DNA from: Lichenicola sp050954785
GTDB lineage: Bacteria > Pseudomonadota > Alphaproteobacteria > Acetobacterales > Acetobacteraceae
Assembly: GCA_050954785.1 (NCBI GenBank)
Contig: JBPBQO010000134.1
Location: forward strand, 1-39,306
Length of the DNA stretch: 39,306 bases
Direction: 5' to 3'
The notes beneath the pieces were generated by a model. That model saw only the letters and a list, made by a program, of their open reading frames with translations. It did not search any database and was not told the origin of the DNA. A program made the position numbers and the translations under genes. Each line of letters opens with the position of its first letter. Position 1 is the first letter of the stretch. Below are positions 1-11,315 of this stretch, one piece after another.

Positions 1-956
1 CCGCCGGGACGCGAGAAGTTCAGCGCGAAGTCGGGCATATTGCCGCCAAGGTAGTTCACATGGAACACCAGTTCGTCGGGCAGCTCCGCCTTGTCCCGCC
101 ACAGAACCCAGCCGACCCCGAGCGGCGCCAGCCCGAACTTGTGCCCGGATGCATTGATCGAGCGGACGCGTGGCAGCCGGAAGTCCCACAAGAGGTTCCG
201 CGCCATGAACGGGGCCAGGAAGCCGCCCGACGCGGCGTCGACATGGATCGGAATGTCGAGGCCCTGTTCGGCCTCTACCTCGTCCAGCACCGACGCGATG
301 GCAGCGACCGGGTCGTAGCGTCCGGTGAACGTTACGCCGAGCGTCGGTACTACCCCGATAGTGTTCTCGTCGACCATGGAAGCGACGGCGTCCGGGGTCA
401 GCCCGAGCCGCCCATCGGCCATGGGCATTTCCCGCAACTCGACGTCGAAATAACGGGCAAACTTGTGCCAGCAGATCTGCACGGGACCGGTGACGAGGTT
501 CGGACGATCGGTGGGCCTGCCCGCTGCGCGCTGTCGAGCCTGCCACCGCCGTTTCATGGCCAGGCCGCCGAGCATGGCAGCCTCGCTCGATCCCACTGTC
601 GAGCAGCCCGTCGGCTCCGCGGCACTCGGAGCGTGCCAGAGCCCCGCCAGCATATGAATGCAGCGGCGCTCGAGCTCGGCAGTGGCGGGGTACTCGTCGC
701 GATCGACCATGTTCTTGTCGATCGCCTGGTTCATCAGGCGATGGACCTCGTCCTCTACCCAGGTCTGGCAGAAGGTCGCCAGATTTTGCCGGGCATTCCC
801 ATCGAAGGCGAGTTCGTCGCGCACTAACGCAAAAGCCGCGTCTGGCCGGATGCCATGCTCCGGCAGGCTCAGCTTCGGAATGGTTTGGTCGGCGGCTTGC
901 GACGCATAGATGTCCGCCTCCGGATCGGCGTTCGACGTCCTGCGGTGCAGCGGCAT
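1..956 (-). CDS. gadB: Glutamate decarboxylase (partial, C-terminus outside window)
   Basis: PLP-dependent decarboxylase converting glutamate to GABA with uptake of one proton; in enterobacteria it underlies acid resistance. The minus-strand frame is open for 318 codons from an ATG preceded by GGAAG and runs off the left edge of the window, so about 150 C-terminal residues of the usual ~465 are missing here. Family landmarks are clear: the LDGNARQNLATFCQT-like block at residues 50-65, GSSEAAMLGG at 122-131, GPVQICWHKFARY at 157-169, and the PLP lysine K273 in NASGHKFGLAPLG. No frameshift or stop is seen. I cannot see whether a GABA antiporter (gadC) lies beyond the edge; none is present on the right. 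Family assignment is very secure; the physiological role is inferred. Confidence 0.95.
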   Translation of the reverse strand, partial: MPLHRRTSNADPEADIYASQAADQTIPKLSLPEHGIRPDAAFALVRDELAFDGNARQNLATFCQTWVEDEVHRLMNQAIDKNMVDRDEYPATAELERRCIHMLAGLWHAPSAAEPTGCSTVGSSEAAMLGGLAMKRRWQARQRAAGRPTDRPNLVTGPVQICWHKFARYFDVELREMPMADGRLGLTPDAVASMVDENTIGVVPTLGVTFTGRYDPVAAIASVLDEVEAEQGLDIPIHVDAASGGFLAPFMARNLLWDFRLPRVRSINASGHKFGLAPLGVGWVLWRDKAELPDELVFHVNYLGGNMPDFALNFSRPG

Positions 957-1264
957 CCGAAAAGCTTCCAAGTGGCGAGACTGTAAGTCTCCCGGATAGC
1001 GCTGGTTCGCGGTTACCGGCGCGGCCTGCCTGGATCGTGAGCATGAGCCGATCTCGCCGAATGTCCTGCAGTCGGGAGCCAGCGCCAGAATTGGAAAGCC
1101 TTGCCCCATTGAGGCTTCCAATCGTGCATCATCGCGCCAGGCAAGTGTGGGCGAAGCCGTGACAGGACAGCGGCCAGAGCAGGTCGAGGCCATCCTGCCC
1201 GATCCCGCGACTGTCCGGAAACAGACTGGCATTTATTGGAGAAAACGCCCGAAGACTTGGCGCC
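957..1264. other. Intergenic stretch between gadB start and dehydratase stop
   Basis: About 308 bases with no supported gene. It must contain the gadB promoter, because gadB and the dehydratase read in the same direction and are too far apart to be closely coupled. I see no convincing -35/-10 pair, no strong terminator hairpin and no recognisable protein remnant. The frame upstream of the gadB ATG stays open for some distance, but nothing in it resembles the family N-terminus. Confidence 0.4.
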
Positions 1265-2227
1265 TCAGCCGAGAAGAAAGCCGCCATATCGGGCGAGGTC
1301 GATATTGCCGCCGCTAACGATGATCCCCACGCGCTTGCCCGCCAGTTCCTCTTTCATCGCCCGCGCCGCCGCGAAGCTCAGGCAGCCGGTGGGCTCGACC
1401 ACCATCTTCATCCGCTCGGCAAAGAAGCGCATCGTATCGATTAGTTGCTTGTCGGATACGGTCCGGATATCGGCGACATCACGCTGGATGATCGGGAAGG
1501 TCAGTTGCCCCAGATGCTGAGTCTGCGCGCCATCGGCGATCGTCCGCGGCGTATCGATGTGCACGATCGACCCGGTGCGGAACGATCGCTGCCCGTCATT
1601 GCCGGCCTCGGGCTCCACGCCATAGACAAGGCAATCCGGCGACAGGGCACGCGCTGACAGAGCCGAGCCCGATAGCAGTCCGCCACCACCCAGGCAGACG
1701 AGGAGCACGTCGAGCGGACCCGCTTCCTCGATCAACTCCTTGGCCGCCGTGCCCTGCCCGGCGATCACGTCCGGATGGTCGTAGGGCGGGATCAGGGTCA
1801 GGCCCTGCTTTTCCGCCAGGCTGCGCCCGATCTGCTCGCGGTCTTCCGTGTAGCGGTCATATGTGACGATTTTGCCGCCATAGCCTCTGGTCGCCTCCAC
1901 CTTCGCCGCCGGAGCATCGAGCGGCATGATGATTGTCGCCGGAATGCCGAGCAGCCGCGCTGCCAGTGCCACTGCCTGCGCGTGATTGCCGGAGGAGAAC
2001 GACACCACGCCAGCCGCTTTCTGCCGCGCATCAAAGCGGGACAAGGCGTTCAATGCGCCGCGGAACTTGAAGGAGCCTGTGCGCTGGAAGTTCTCGCACT
2101 TGAAGAACAGCGCCGCACCGATCTCCTCATCGGCGAAGCGCGACGTCATGACCGGAGTCCTGTGTGCGTGGCCGTGGATGCGCCCGGCGGCGGCGGCGAC
2201 ATCGGCGTAGCTCGGCAGGGTCTGCAT
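1265..2227 (-). CDS. Serine/threonine dehydratase family protein (probable threo-3-hydroxyaspartate ammonia-lyase or threonine dehydratase)
   Basis: Fold-type II PLP enzyme of 320 residues, the length of TdcB, serine racemase and Sry1-like hydroxyaspartate dehydratases, and lacking the C-terminal ACT-like domains of IlvA. The PLP lysine is K54 in FQRTGSFKFRGA; SSGNHAQAVALAA follows, and the glycine-rich phosphate loop CLGGGGLLSG is present. The KCENFQRTGSFKFRG form is typical of the serine racemase / threo-3-hydroxyaspartate group, so the substrate is uncertain (L-serine, L-threonine or L-threo-3-hydroxyaspartate). I chose the ATG at 2227 because GGAG lies about 9 bases upstream and the family N-terminus begins there; the 75 further upstream codons have no family resemblance. 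It stands alone between a glycosyltransferase and gadB. Confidence 0.9.
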   Translation of the reverse strand: MQTLPSYADVAAAAGRIHGHAHRTPVMTSRFADEEIGAALFFKCENFQRTGSFKFRGALNALSRFDARQKAAGVVSFSSGNHAQAVALAARLLGIPATIIMPLDAPAAKVEATRGYGGKIVTYDRYTEDREQIGRSLAEKQGLTLIPPYDHPDVIAGQGTAAKELIEEAGPLDVLLVCLGGGGLLSGSALSARALSPDCLVYGVEPEAGNDGQRSFRTGSIVHIDTPRTIADGAQTQHLGQLTFPIIQRDVADIRTVSDKQLIDTMRFFAERMKMVVEPTGCLSFAAARAMKEELAGKRVGIIVSGGNIDLARYGGFLLG

Positions 2228-2477
2228 GGCGTGGTGCTCCAGGCTGGTACGGCTGGCATTCCTGACGAACCCGACCTGCGCGATTAGTAGACTTTCACTT
2301 GTTCTTTGGCTTCTACCTGTCACATCGCGCGAATCGAGAGGTGCATCCGATATCGGCAATGGACCAGTGAAAGCGCATACCGAATCCCGGTTTAGACGGG
2401 CAGCAAATGCCCTCACCAGGCAGGGCGGATGCTGATCTCGTGTGCCGAGCACATGCCCCGACCATCCTCGTGAATGC

Positions 2478-3572
2478 TCAAGGTGACACCTCCGCTATCT
2501 CCGCCAGTGCACTCAGCACGTGGGTCGGCGAGACTATCCAAGGCGCCTGAACGCTTGAATTCTGGCTGCGTCCTAAGACGCAATCATATCGAAGCCCGCA
2601 TACTGCAGCGAGATGGCGATAACACCAGTTCAGCGCAGCGGAAGGCATCAATTCCAGCACTTTGGTACCAGGCCGGGCGAAAGCCAGGTTCGCCAGCCCG
2701 GCCCCGTGCGGAGCAACGATCAACTCCGCCTGCCGCATTAAGAGTACTTGCTTGGCAAGGCTGAGATCCTCCAGCCGCACCGGCTGGATTCCTTGACCCA
2801 CCAGTACTTCCACGAGCTCCTCCTCGTTTATCAAGCGCCGGGTCGGGGCTGCCCTTCGATCCAGGTAGATCCGCCGTGTGACACGCTGATCACCGTCATC
2901 GTCGTGTACAAGCTCGTTAAGCCACGCGGCGCCAATCGGGCTGACGCCAGCGCCGGTCGCGATGTTCCAAGGCAGCAGCAGCCTGCGCACCTGCAGCGCC
3001 TCGCCGCGCTGGACGAAACGGAAGGGCGCGTGGCGGGACAGGCCTGACAGCTCCAGCGCCTCCATTTGCGTGCCCGACAGATCGGCAGGCACCAAGATAC
3101 CATCCAGACCTTGCATATCCTCCGGCGTCAGCAGCGCCGCACGGGCCAGGCTCATGACCAGCCAGTGAAAATGGTTATCGTGCCCGCCCAGGAGCAGGCT
3201 CAGGAAGTAGCCGGGGTCATACGGTATGGGTCCCGGAACCAGCACTGTCCCATTGTCGCCGCGTTGATATCCATCGAGCGGCGGCCAGGTATGGTCGAGC
3301 GTGTCCTCCAGGACCTCACCGGTCGGAAGCGCAACGATCCCGCTAGAGGACAGCACGATTGCGTTGGAGATCATGAACACCCAGGAAGAGCATGGCGGTA
3401 TCGGGCCGGCACCGTACGACAGCCAATCGTCTGGCAGACCAAACGCATTCAACATGCGCCCGCCGACACGAAGCGGTCGCGCAGGAACGACTGCCTCTGG
3501 AAGGACGATCCGACCGCTCACGTCGGCTCGTGGCCCGAGCACTGCAAAACGCACGGACTTGAATACTCGCAT
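2478..3572 (-). CDS. Glycosyltransferase family 61-like protein (DUF563)
   Basis: Predicted glycosyltransferase of 364 residues, of the type often found in capsule or exopolysaccharide loci. Visible family features: a HDNHFHWLVMSLARA block near residues 130-145, RRIYLDRR near 229-236 with RRLINEEELVEVL behind it, and VAPHGAGLANLAFARPGTKVLEL near 290-312, which is the characteristic C-terminal signature of DUF563/GT61. The ATG is preceded by GAGGGGACGG, a strong ribosome site. No signal peptide or membrane segment is evident, so it should act in the cytoplasm. It is not in a polysaccharide cluster here, so the acceptor cannot be guessed. A base-composition or synteny search would show whether it is a stray from such a cluster. 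Confidence 0.82.
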   Translation of the reverse strand: MRVFKSVRFAVLGPRADVSGRIVLPEAVVPARPLRVGGRMLNAFGLPDDWLSYGAGPIPPCSSWVFMISNAIVLSSSGIVALPTGEVLEDTLDHTWPPLDGYQRGDNGTVLVPGPIPYDPGYFLSLLLGGHDNHFHWLVMSLARAALLTPEDMQGLDGILVPADLSGTQMEALELSGLSRHAPFRFVQRGEALQVRRLLLPWNIATGAGVSPIGAAWLNELVHDDDGDQRVTRRIYLDRRAAPTRRLINEEELVEVLVGQGIQPVRLEDLSLAKQVLLMRQAELIVAPHGAGLANLAFARPGTKVLELMPSAALNWCYRHLAAVCGLRYDCVLGRSQNSSVQAPWIVSPTHVLSALAEIAEVSP

Positions 3573-4101
3573 TCCGTCCCCTCGCCTTTTGCCCGCAGCC
3601 TAAATTTAGCTGTCGCCATTTCCACGTGGAAGTCGTCGATGATCCGCCTTGCCTCAACCAATGCCGGAACACCGGTCTGGATGGCGGCCACGGTCACGGT
3701 TCGCGACCGGTTCCATGTACCGCCGTGATGATCCGCATGACAACAGCAAGGCTGAGAGCTTCATGAAGACGCTCAAGATCAAGGCCGCTGCAGATCTCCC
3801 GCGCTCACCAGCAGATCAAAATTGCCGCGTGAAATCGTCTACTATAGGGGCGCACTCCAGTAGAATGTCTGCTTTCGGCGGACGGAGCTAAGCGTGCCGA
3901 AGGCCGCTACGACCGCATAACGGTCACCTGACAGCACGTTGGCACGCAAGCCAAGATTGCGAAAACGGAATAGATTTTCAAGGCCTGACTTTGCGGATCC
4001 AGGGCAGCGCCCTGAGGTTATGCTGGCATGCCGTTATTTCCGGTCGATGGTGACGACCAGCGGATCAGGGAGTGCTTCGACTAAATTGAAGGGCGGCGCG
4101 A
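3573..4101. other. Gene-poor stretch carrying an IS3-type scar
   Basis: About 530 bases between the glycosyltransferase start and the stop of the small membrane protein. The only recognisable content is the transposase remnant described separately (about 3709-3870). The remaining 230 bases to 4101 show no protein similarity I recognise, no clear terminal inverted repeat and no RNA gene. It reads as debris left by insertion and partial deletion of a mobile element. Confidence 0.5.
3709..3870 (+). pseudogene. IS3-family transposase (OrfB) remnant
   Basis: The plus-strand frame reads SMYRRDDPHDNSKAESFMKTLK (positions about 3709-3780), which matches the strongly conserved IS3-type OrfB segment SMSRxGxPYDNAKAESFMKTLK, including the catalytic glutamate of the DDE triad (E at about 3754). 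Downstream, in shifted frames, fragments resembling DLPRF and VYN..LHSALGY persist up to about 3870 but are broken by a stop and base losses. Everything upstream of the block (orfA and most of orfB) and both ends of the element are missing. It is a dead fragment without a usable reading frame. Confidence 0.75.
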
Positions 4102-4584
4102 TCAGCCTTTGCCGGCTTGCTGTCCGGCTTCATTTGCGAGGTCCGGGACATCGCGCAGTTCGTCGTCGATCTGCCGGCTGACCACCAGTCCTTCGACGAT
4201 GACGATGATTGCGGCGACGATGACAAGGGCAAAGCCGGCGACGGCTGCAATCGTCCCGCCGATCGTGATGAACGGGATTTTTGGCGCGATCGCGTCCAGC
4301 GCGCTGAAGAGAAGCGAGCTGATGAGGAGGATGGCCGCGATCAGGCCGACCAGGGTGGCCCGGACCATCAGCTTGCAGCGGCGCCTGTAGAGAAGAACCT
4401 GTCTTTTCAGATTGTCGGCACGATCGCCTTCATGTTCCGCCGAACGGTAATCGCCGACGGCGTCCCGATATCTGGTGATGGCGCCATCATAACGCTGCTG
4501 CAGGAACCCCATGAAGATCCATGCTGCGAAGATGATGGATGCATTAGGACCGATCGCTTTGAGGACGTCCGTAAGTTGATCCAT
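4102..4584 (-). CDS. Small membrane protein, DUF2721-like
   Basis: Predicted inner-membrane protein of 160 residues when started at the ATG at 4584. The N-terminus (MDQLTDVLKAIGPNASIIFAAW) and the following charged helix (about residues 30-65, rich in R, D, E and K) ending in LLYRRRCKLM, then two hydrophobic segments (about 70-90 and 97-125), are the layout of the DUF2721 family, whose function is unknown. The C-terminus is short and acidic. An upstream ATG at 4599 and a TTG at 4629 are possible starts, but the family-like N-terminus begins at 4584; no start has a strong ribosome site. It reads in the same direction as yebC-ruvC but is separated by about 140 bases. Family assignment is moderate; function unknown. 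Confidence 0.7.
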   Translation of the reverse strand: MDQLTDVLKAIGPNASIIFAAWIFMGFLQQRYDGAITRYRDAVGDYRSAEHEGDRADNLKRQVLLYRRRCKLMVRATLVGLIAAILLISSLLFSALDAIAPKIPFITIGGTIAAVAGFALVIVAAIIVIVEGLVVSRQIDDELRDVPDLANEAGQQAGKG

Positions 4585-4727
4585 GCTGCACCCACACATC
4601 CCGAACGCCGACAATTGCGAAACCGCCAACGCTTTTAAGCCAAGTGGCCGGAAATGGTTCGGCGTCCGCTATTGGGAAACTGTCTGGAGCAGTCCGATGA
4701 CTGCTACGGGCGCGCAAACGACCCGTG

Positions 4728-5234
4728 TCAGGCCATCCGGGTGCCGGCCGCGACCCGCATGCGGCTCTGGCGATGATGGGCGTGGCAGATCGCCACCGCG
4801 AGTGCGTCGGCGGCATCGGCGCGGCGGATGGTGGCGCCGGGCAGCAGGCGGCGCACCATCATCTCGACCTGGTCCTTAGTCGCGGCACCGGTGCCGACCA
4901 CGGCGCGCTTCACTTCCATCGCGCCGTATTCCGACACGGCGATGCCGGCCAGCGCCGGCGCCAGCAAGGCCACGCCGCGGGCATAGCCGAGCTTCAGCGT
5001 CGAGGAGCCACTGCGATTGACGTAGGTTTCCTCGACAGCCGCCTCTTCGGGACGGTAGGCCTCGAACAACTGGACCAATCCGTCATGCAGCGTCTTCAAC
5101 CGTTGCGGCACCGGCTGGTCGCCGTCCGTGGCGATTACCCCGTCGGCGATGTGACGCAACCGGTTGCCGTCGATTTCCAGGATACCCCAGCCCATGAACC
5201 GCAGGCCCGGATCGATGCCCAGCAGACGCGTCAT
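4728..5234 (-). CDS. ruvC: Crossover junction endodeoxyribonuclease RuvC
   Basis: Holliday-junction resolvase of 168 residues that cuts symmetrically across four-way junctions during recombinational repair. All four acidic active-site residues are visible: D8 in LLGIDPG, E68 in AAVEET, and D140 and D143 in RADAADALAVAICH. Length matches the family (about 170). The start ATG overlaps the yebC stop by four bases (ATGA), so the two are translationally coupled. In most alphaproteobacteria ruvA and ruvB follow; here they do not: a hypothetical membrane gene and an IS scar come next. Confidence 0.97.
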   Translation of the reverse strand: MTRLLGIDPGLRFMGWGILEIDGNRLRHIADGVIATDGDQPVPQRLKTLHDGLVQLFEAYRPEEAAVEETYVNRSGSSTLKLGYARGVALLAPALAGIAVSEYGAMEVKRAVVGTGAATKDQVEMMVRRLLPGATIRRADAADALAVAICHAHHRQSRMRVAAGTRMA

Positions 5235-5980
5235 GCGGACAGGCGTTCGGCCACCGCATCGGGCAGGTCGAAATTGGCATACACCGCCTGCACGTCGTCA
5301 TTCTCGTCGAGTGCATCGATAAGCTTGAGCAGCGTGGCGCCCTTCTCCTCGTCGAGCGTCACGACCACACTCGGCCGCCAATCGAGCTTGGCGCTGTCGG
5401 GCGGACCAAACCGGGCTTCCAGCGCATCGCGCACGGTAAAGAACGCCTCGGTGGCGCAGGTAATTTCGTGACCTTCGTCGCTGCTCTCGGCATTGTCGGC
5501 GCCGGCCTCGATCGCCGCTTCCAGCATGTCGTCCTCGGATCCGGCACCGGGCAGGTAACTCACCACGCCGAGCCTGGTGAACATGAACGACACCGAGTTG
5601 GTCTCGCCCAGGCTGCCGCCATGCTTTGAAAACGCTGTCCGGACGTCGGACGCCGTGCGGTTGCGATTGTCGGTGAGCGTCTCGACGATAACCGCGACTC
5701 CCGCCGGACCGTAGCCCTCGTAGCGAACCTCGACATAATCGTCGCCGCCACCGGCGCCGGCCGCCTTCTTGATCGCCCGCTCGACCGTGTCCTTGGGCAT
5801 GTTCACCTTCTGCGCGGCCGAGATCGCGGCGCGCAGGCGCGAATTCGAGCTCGGGTCAGGCAACCCGGACCGCGCCGCCACGGTGATCTCGCGGATCGCC
5901 CGGGCAAACGACCGCGCACGGCGCGCGTCCTGCGCGCCCTTGCGGTGCATGATGTTCTTGAACTGGGAATGACCCGCCAT
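5231..5980 (-). CDS. yebC: YebC/PmpR family protein
   Basis: Protein of 249 residues with the invariant N-terminus MAGHSQFKNIMHRKGAQD and the conserved blocks NMPKDTVERAIKKA, YEGYGPAGVA and NRNRTASDVR. The family was long annotated as a transcriptional regulator; more recent work assigns some members to relieving ribosome stalls, so I leave the role open. It is the first gene of a two-gene unit with ruvC (4-base overlap), the usual alphaproteobacterial pairing. The ATG is separated from the secA stop by 29 bases, so it may belong to the secA transcript as well. Confidence 0.96.
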   Translation of the reverse strand: MAGHSQFKNIMHRKGAQDARRARSFARAIREITVAARSGLPDPSSNSRLRAAISAAQKVNMPKDTVERAIKKAAGAGGGDDYVEVRYEGYGPAGVAVIVETLTDNRNRTASDVRTAFSKHGGSLGETNSVSFMFTRLGVVSYLPGAGSEDDMLEAAIEAGADNAESSDEGHEITCATEAFFTVRDALEARFGPPDSAKLDWRPSVVVTLDEEKGATLLKLIDALDENDDVQAVYANFDLPDAVAERLSA

Positions 5981-6009
5981 GGTGTTTCTCTACTATGCCA
6001 CAGCGCGGG

Positions 6010-8781
<2,772 letters not shown>

Positions 8782-9020
8782 GAAGGCCTTCCGAATGGCG
8801 CTCTGCGTCCACCGGATATGGCCATGCCCCCGGATACGACCAAGGCTCGGCACGCTGGTGGTGGTTCGGCCCCACGTGAGCCGAGCATCGCGCGGGTCCG
8901 GGATAGGACCGCCACCGCCACCGGTCAATGGATGACCGACCACGCCCCGGACTCGCTTGCTTGTGAGGACCTCCGGCTTTTGGCATGGTCGGACCTCGGA
9001 TCATTCGAGGTTTTCGTCCA

Positions 9021-10016
9021 ATGCGGCTTTCCCGCCCGGTTGCTGCCATCACGGCAGCGACCCTGCTTGCTTCTGTCTCCGCCCTTTCGCCGCTCTCGGC
9101 CTATGCGGCCCCTCACAAGAAGGACGCTGCCACCACGCCGGCTGCCGCCACTGCCGACACCAAACCGGCCAATCCGATCGTGGCCTCGGTCAATGGCGAT
9201 CCGATCCGCCTCGATCGCGTCCGTGCCACGGCGCAGACCCTTCCCGACGAAATGCGCGGAATGCCGCCGCAGATGCTGTTCCCGATGATCGTGAACCAGC
9301 TCGTCGACCAGAAGGCGCTGCTGATCCAGGCTCAGAAGGACGGCCTGCAGAAGGACCCCGAGGTCCAGAAGACCATGCAGGCCGCCGCCGACCAGGCACT
9401 GCAGAACGTCTATCTGAGCCGTGCGGTCGAGCCGCAGATCACCGACGACGCGATCCAGGCGGCCTACGCCACGGATTATGCGGGCAAGACCGGCGAGAAG
9501 GAGGTGCACGCGCGCCACATCCTGGTCGCCGACGAAAAGACCGCCAACGATATCATCAAGCAGCTCAAGGCCGGCGGCGATTTCGCAGCCCTCGCCAAGA
9601 AGGACTCGACCGACAAGGGGTCTGCTGCCGCCGATGGCGATCTCGGCTGGTTCAAGAAGGGCGACATGCTGCCCGATTTCTCCGCCGCCGCCTTCGCGAT
9701 GACCAAGAACCAGGTGTCGGACAAGCCGGTACACACCCGTTACGGCTGGCACGTGATCCAGGTGCTCGATACGCGCACCTCGACGGCACCTGCCTTTGCG
9801 ACCGTGCATGACCAGATCCGCCAGAAGCTGATCCAGCAGGATGTTCGCGCCGTCGTCGAAAAGGCCGTTACCCAGGTGAAGGTGGTCCGCTACAACCCGG
9901 ACGGCACGCCGGTCACCGATAAGCCGACCCCGCCCACCGCCGCCGGCACATCGCCGGTTCCGGCCCAGGCCGCGGCTCCTGCGACTCCCGGCGCGACCCC
10001 ACCCTCCGGCGAGTAA
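9021..10016 (+). CDS. Peptidylprolyl isomerase, parvulin type (PpiC/SurA-like), exported
   Basis: Periplasmic folding factor of 331 residues. A signal peptide covers about residues 1-30 (basic MRLSR, then a hydrophobic stretch ending SAYA|AP). A SurA-like N-terminal helical part (VASVNGDPIRLDRV, then PQMLFPMIVNQLVDQKALLIQA) precedes the parvulin domain, seen in VHARHILVADEKTAND, GGDFAALAKKDSTD, DGDLGWFKKGDMLPDFSAAAF and TRYGWHVIQV. The C-terminal 45 residues are low-complexity Pro/Ala/Thr. I chose the ATG at 9021 because GAGG lies 10 bases upstream and the signal peptide begins there; an in-frame ATG at 8985 would add 12 residues. It is followed by a hairpin and argJ, the common alphaproteobacterial order secA | ppiC-argJ. 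Confidence 0.94.
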   Translation: MRLSRPVAAITAATLLASVSALSPLSAYAAPHKKDAATTPAAATADTKPANPIVASVNGDPIRLDRVRATAQTLPDEMRGMPPQMLFPMIVNQLVDQKALLIQAQKDGLQKDPEVQKTMQAAADQALQNVYLSRAVEPQITDDAIQAAYATDYAGKTGEKEVHARHILVADEKTANDIIKQLKAGGDFAALAKKDSTDKGSAAADGDLGWFKKGDMLPDFSAAAFAMTKNQVSDKPVHTRYGWHVIQVLDTRTSTAPAFATVHDQIRQKLIQQDVRAVVEKAVTQVKVVRYNPDGTPVTDKPTPPTAAGTSPVPAQAAAPATPGATPPSGE

Positions 10017-10022
10017 TGACAG

Positions 10023-10044
10023 CGCCCGGCGATCGTGCCGGGCG
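10023..10044 (+). terminator. Stem-loop between ppiC and argJ
   Basis: A perfect 8-bp stem (CGCCCGGC / GCCGGGCG) with a 6-base loop begins 6 bases after the ppiC stop. There is no T-run behind it, so it is more likely a 3' stabilising or partial termination hairpin than a full intrinsic terminator; argJ begins 33 bases further on. Confidence 0.5.
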
Positions 10045-10077
10045 TCCGCGCTTCCCTATCCAGGAAAACCAGCCCGC

Positions 10078-11313
10078 ATGGCCAAGCCGCTCGCCGTCTC
10101 GCCGCTCGCCATTCCATTTCCGGCGATGGGCCAGCTCGGCGGCGTGCGGCTGGCCACCGGTGCCGCCGGCATCCGCTATCAGGGGCGCACCGACCTGGTG
10201 CTGATGGATTTCGCACCCGGCACCAACGTTGCCGGCGTGTTTACTCGCAATACCTGTCCCGGCGCACCGATCGACTGGTGCCGCGAGGCATTGGCCGGCG
10301 GTACGGCGCGTGGCTTGGTGGTCAATGCCGGCAATGCCAACGTATTCACCGGCCGGGCCGGCCGGGACACTACGCAGGCCACTGCCGCCGCCGCCGCGGG
10401 CCTGCTTGGTTGCGGCCAATCGGAAATCTTCCTCGCCTCGACCGGCGTGATCGGCGAGGTGCTGCCGCACGAGCGCATCACCCAGGCCCTCCCCGCCCTG
10501 GCCGCCAGCCTGGCCCCATCCGGCTGGGAAGCGGCCGCGCGCGGCATCATGACCACCGATACCTTCCCCAAGGGCGCCATCCGGACGGTGTCCATCGCCG
10601 GCACGTCCGTCACGATCCAGGGCATCGCCAAGGGCAGCGGCATGATCGCACCCGACATGGCGACGATGCTGTGCTTCGTAGCCACCGACGCAGCGTTGCC
10701 GCATTCCGTGCTGCAGACCCTGCTGGCGGCGTCCGTGGACCGCAGCTTCAACTGCACGACGGTCGATTCCGACACCTCCACCAGCGACACGGTGCTGCTG
10801 TTCGCGACCGGGGCCGCCTGCAACGTACCGGTCGCCGGGAGCGCGGACCCGCTGCTGGCCGACTTCACCGAAGCGCTCGATTCGTTGCTGCTGGACCTCG
10901 CCCTCCAGGTCGTCCGTGACGGCGAAGGGGCGTCCAAGCTGGTCCGCATCGAAGTGTCCGGTGCGGTCTCGGACCAGTCGGCGCGGCGGATCGCGTTGGC
11001 TGTCGCCAACTCGCCGCTGGTCAAAACCGCGATCGCCGGCGAGGACGCCAACTGGGGCCGGATCGTCATGGCAGTCGGCAAGAGCGGCGAGCCGGCCGAC
11101 CGCGACACGCTCTCGATCGGAGTCGGGGGCACCTGGATGGCCCGCGAGGGCACCGTCGTGCCTGGCTACGACGAGGCGCCCGTAGTCGCCCACATGAAGG
11201 GACGCGAGCTCGACATCGCGATCGACCTGGGCCTCGGCCAGGGCACCGGCCGCGCGTGGACCTGCGACCTGACGCACGGATACATCGATATCAACGGCAG
11301 CTACCGGAGCTGA
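10078..11313 (+). CDS. argJ: Bifunctional glutamate N-acetyltransferase / amino-acid N-acetyltransferase ArgJ
   Basis: Moves the acetyl group from N-acetylornithine to glutamate in the cyclic arginine pathway; some members also use acetyl-CoA. The 411-residue protein carries the autocleavage motif GSGMIAPDMATML with nucleophile T196, which splits the chain into alpha and beta subunits. Other landmarks are FTRNTCPGAP, VVNAGNANVFTG, STGVIGE, FNCTTVDSDTSTSDT and the C-terminal YIDINGSYRS. AGGA lies about 12 bases before the ATG. The stop is two bases from the next gene's ATG, so argJ and the RDD protein are co-transcribed. Confidence 0.97.
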   Translation: MAKPLAVSPLAIPFPAMGQLGGVRLATGAAGIRYQGRTDLVLMDFAPGTNVAGVFTRNTCPGAPIDWCREALAGGTARGLVVNAGNANVFTGRAGRDTTQATAAAAAGLLGCGQSEIFLASTGVIGEVLPHERITQALPALAASLAPSGWEAAARGIMTTDTFPKGAIRTVSIAGTSVTIQGIAKGSGMIAPDMATMLCFVATDAALPHSVLQTLLAASVDRSFNCTTVDSDTSTSDTVLLFATGAACNVPVAGSADPLLADFTEALDSLLLDLALQVVRDGEGASKLVRIEVSGAVSDQSARRIALAVANSPLVKTAIAGEDANWGRIVMAVGKSGEPADRDTLSIGVGGTWMAREGTVVPGYDEAPVVAHMKGRELDIAIDLGLGQGTGRAWTCDLTHGYIDINGSYRS

Positions 11314-11315
11314 AC

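Noticed and set aside
2228..2452. 75-residue N-terminal extension of the PLP dehydratase
   Set aside because: No similarity to the family; the ATG at 2227 has its own ribosome site.
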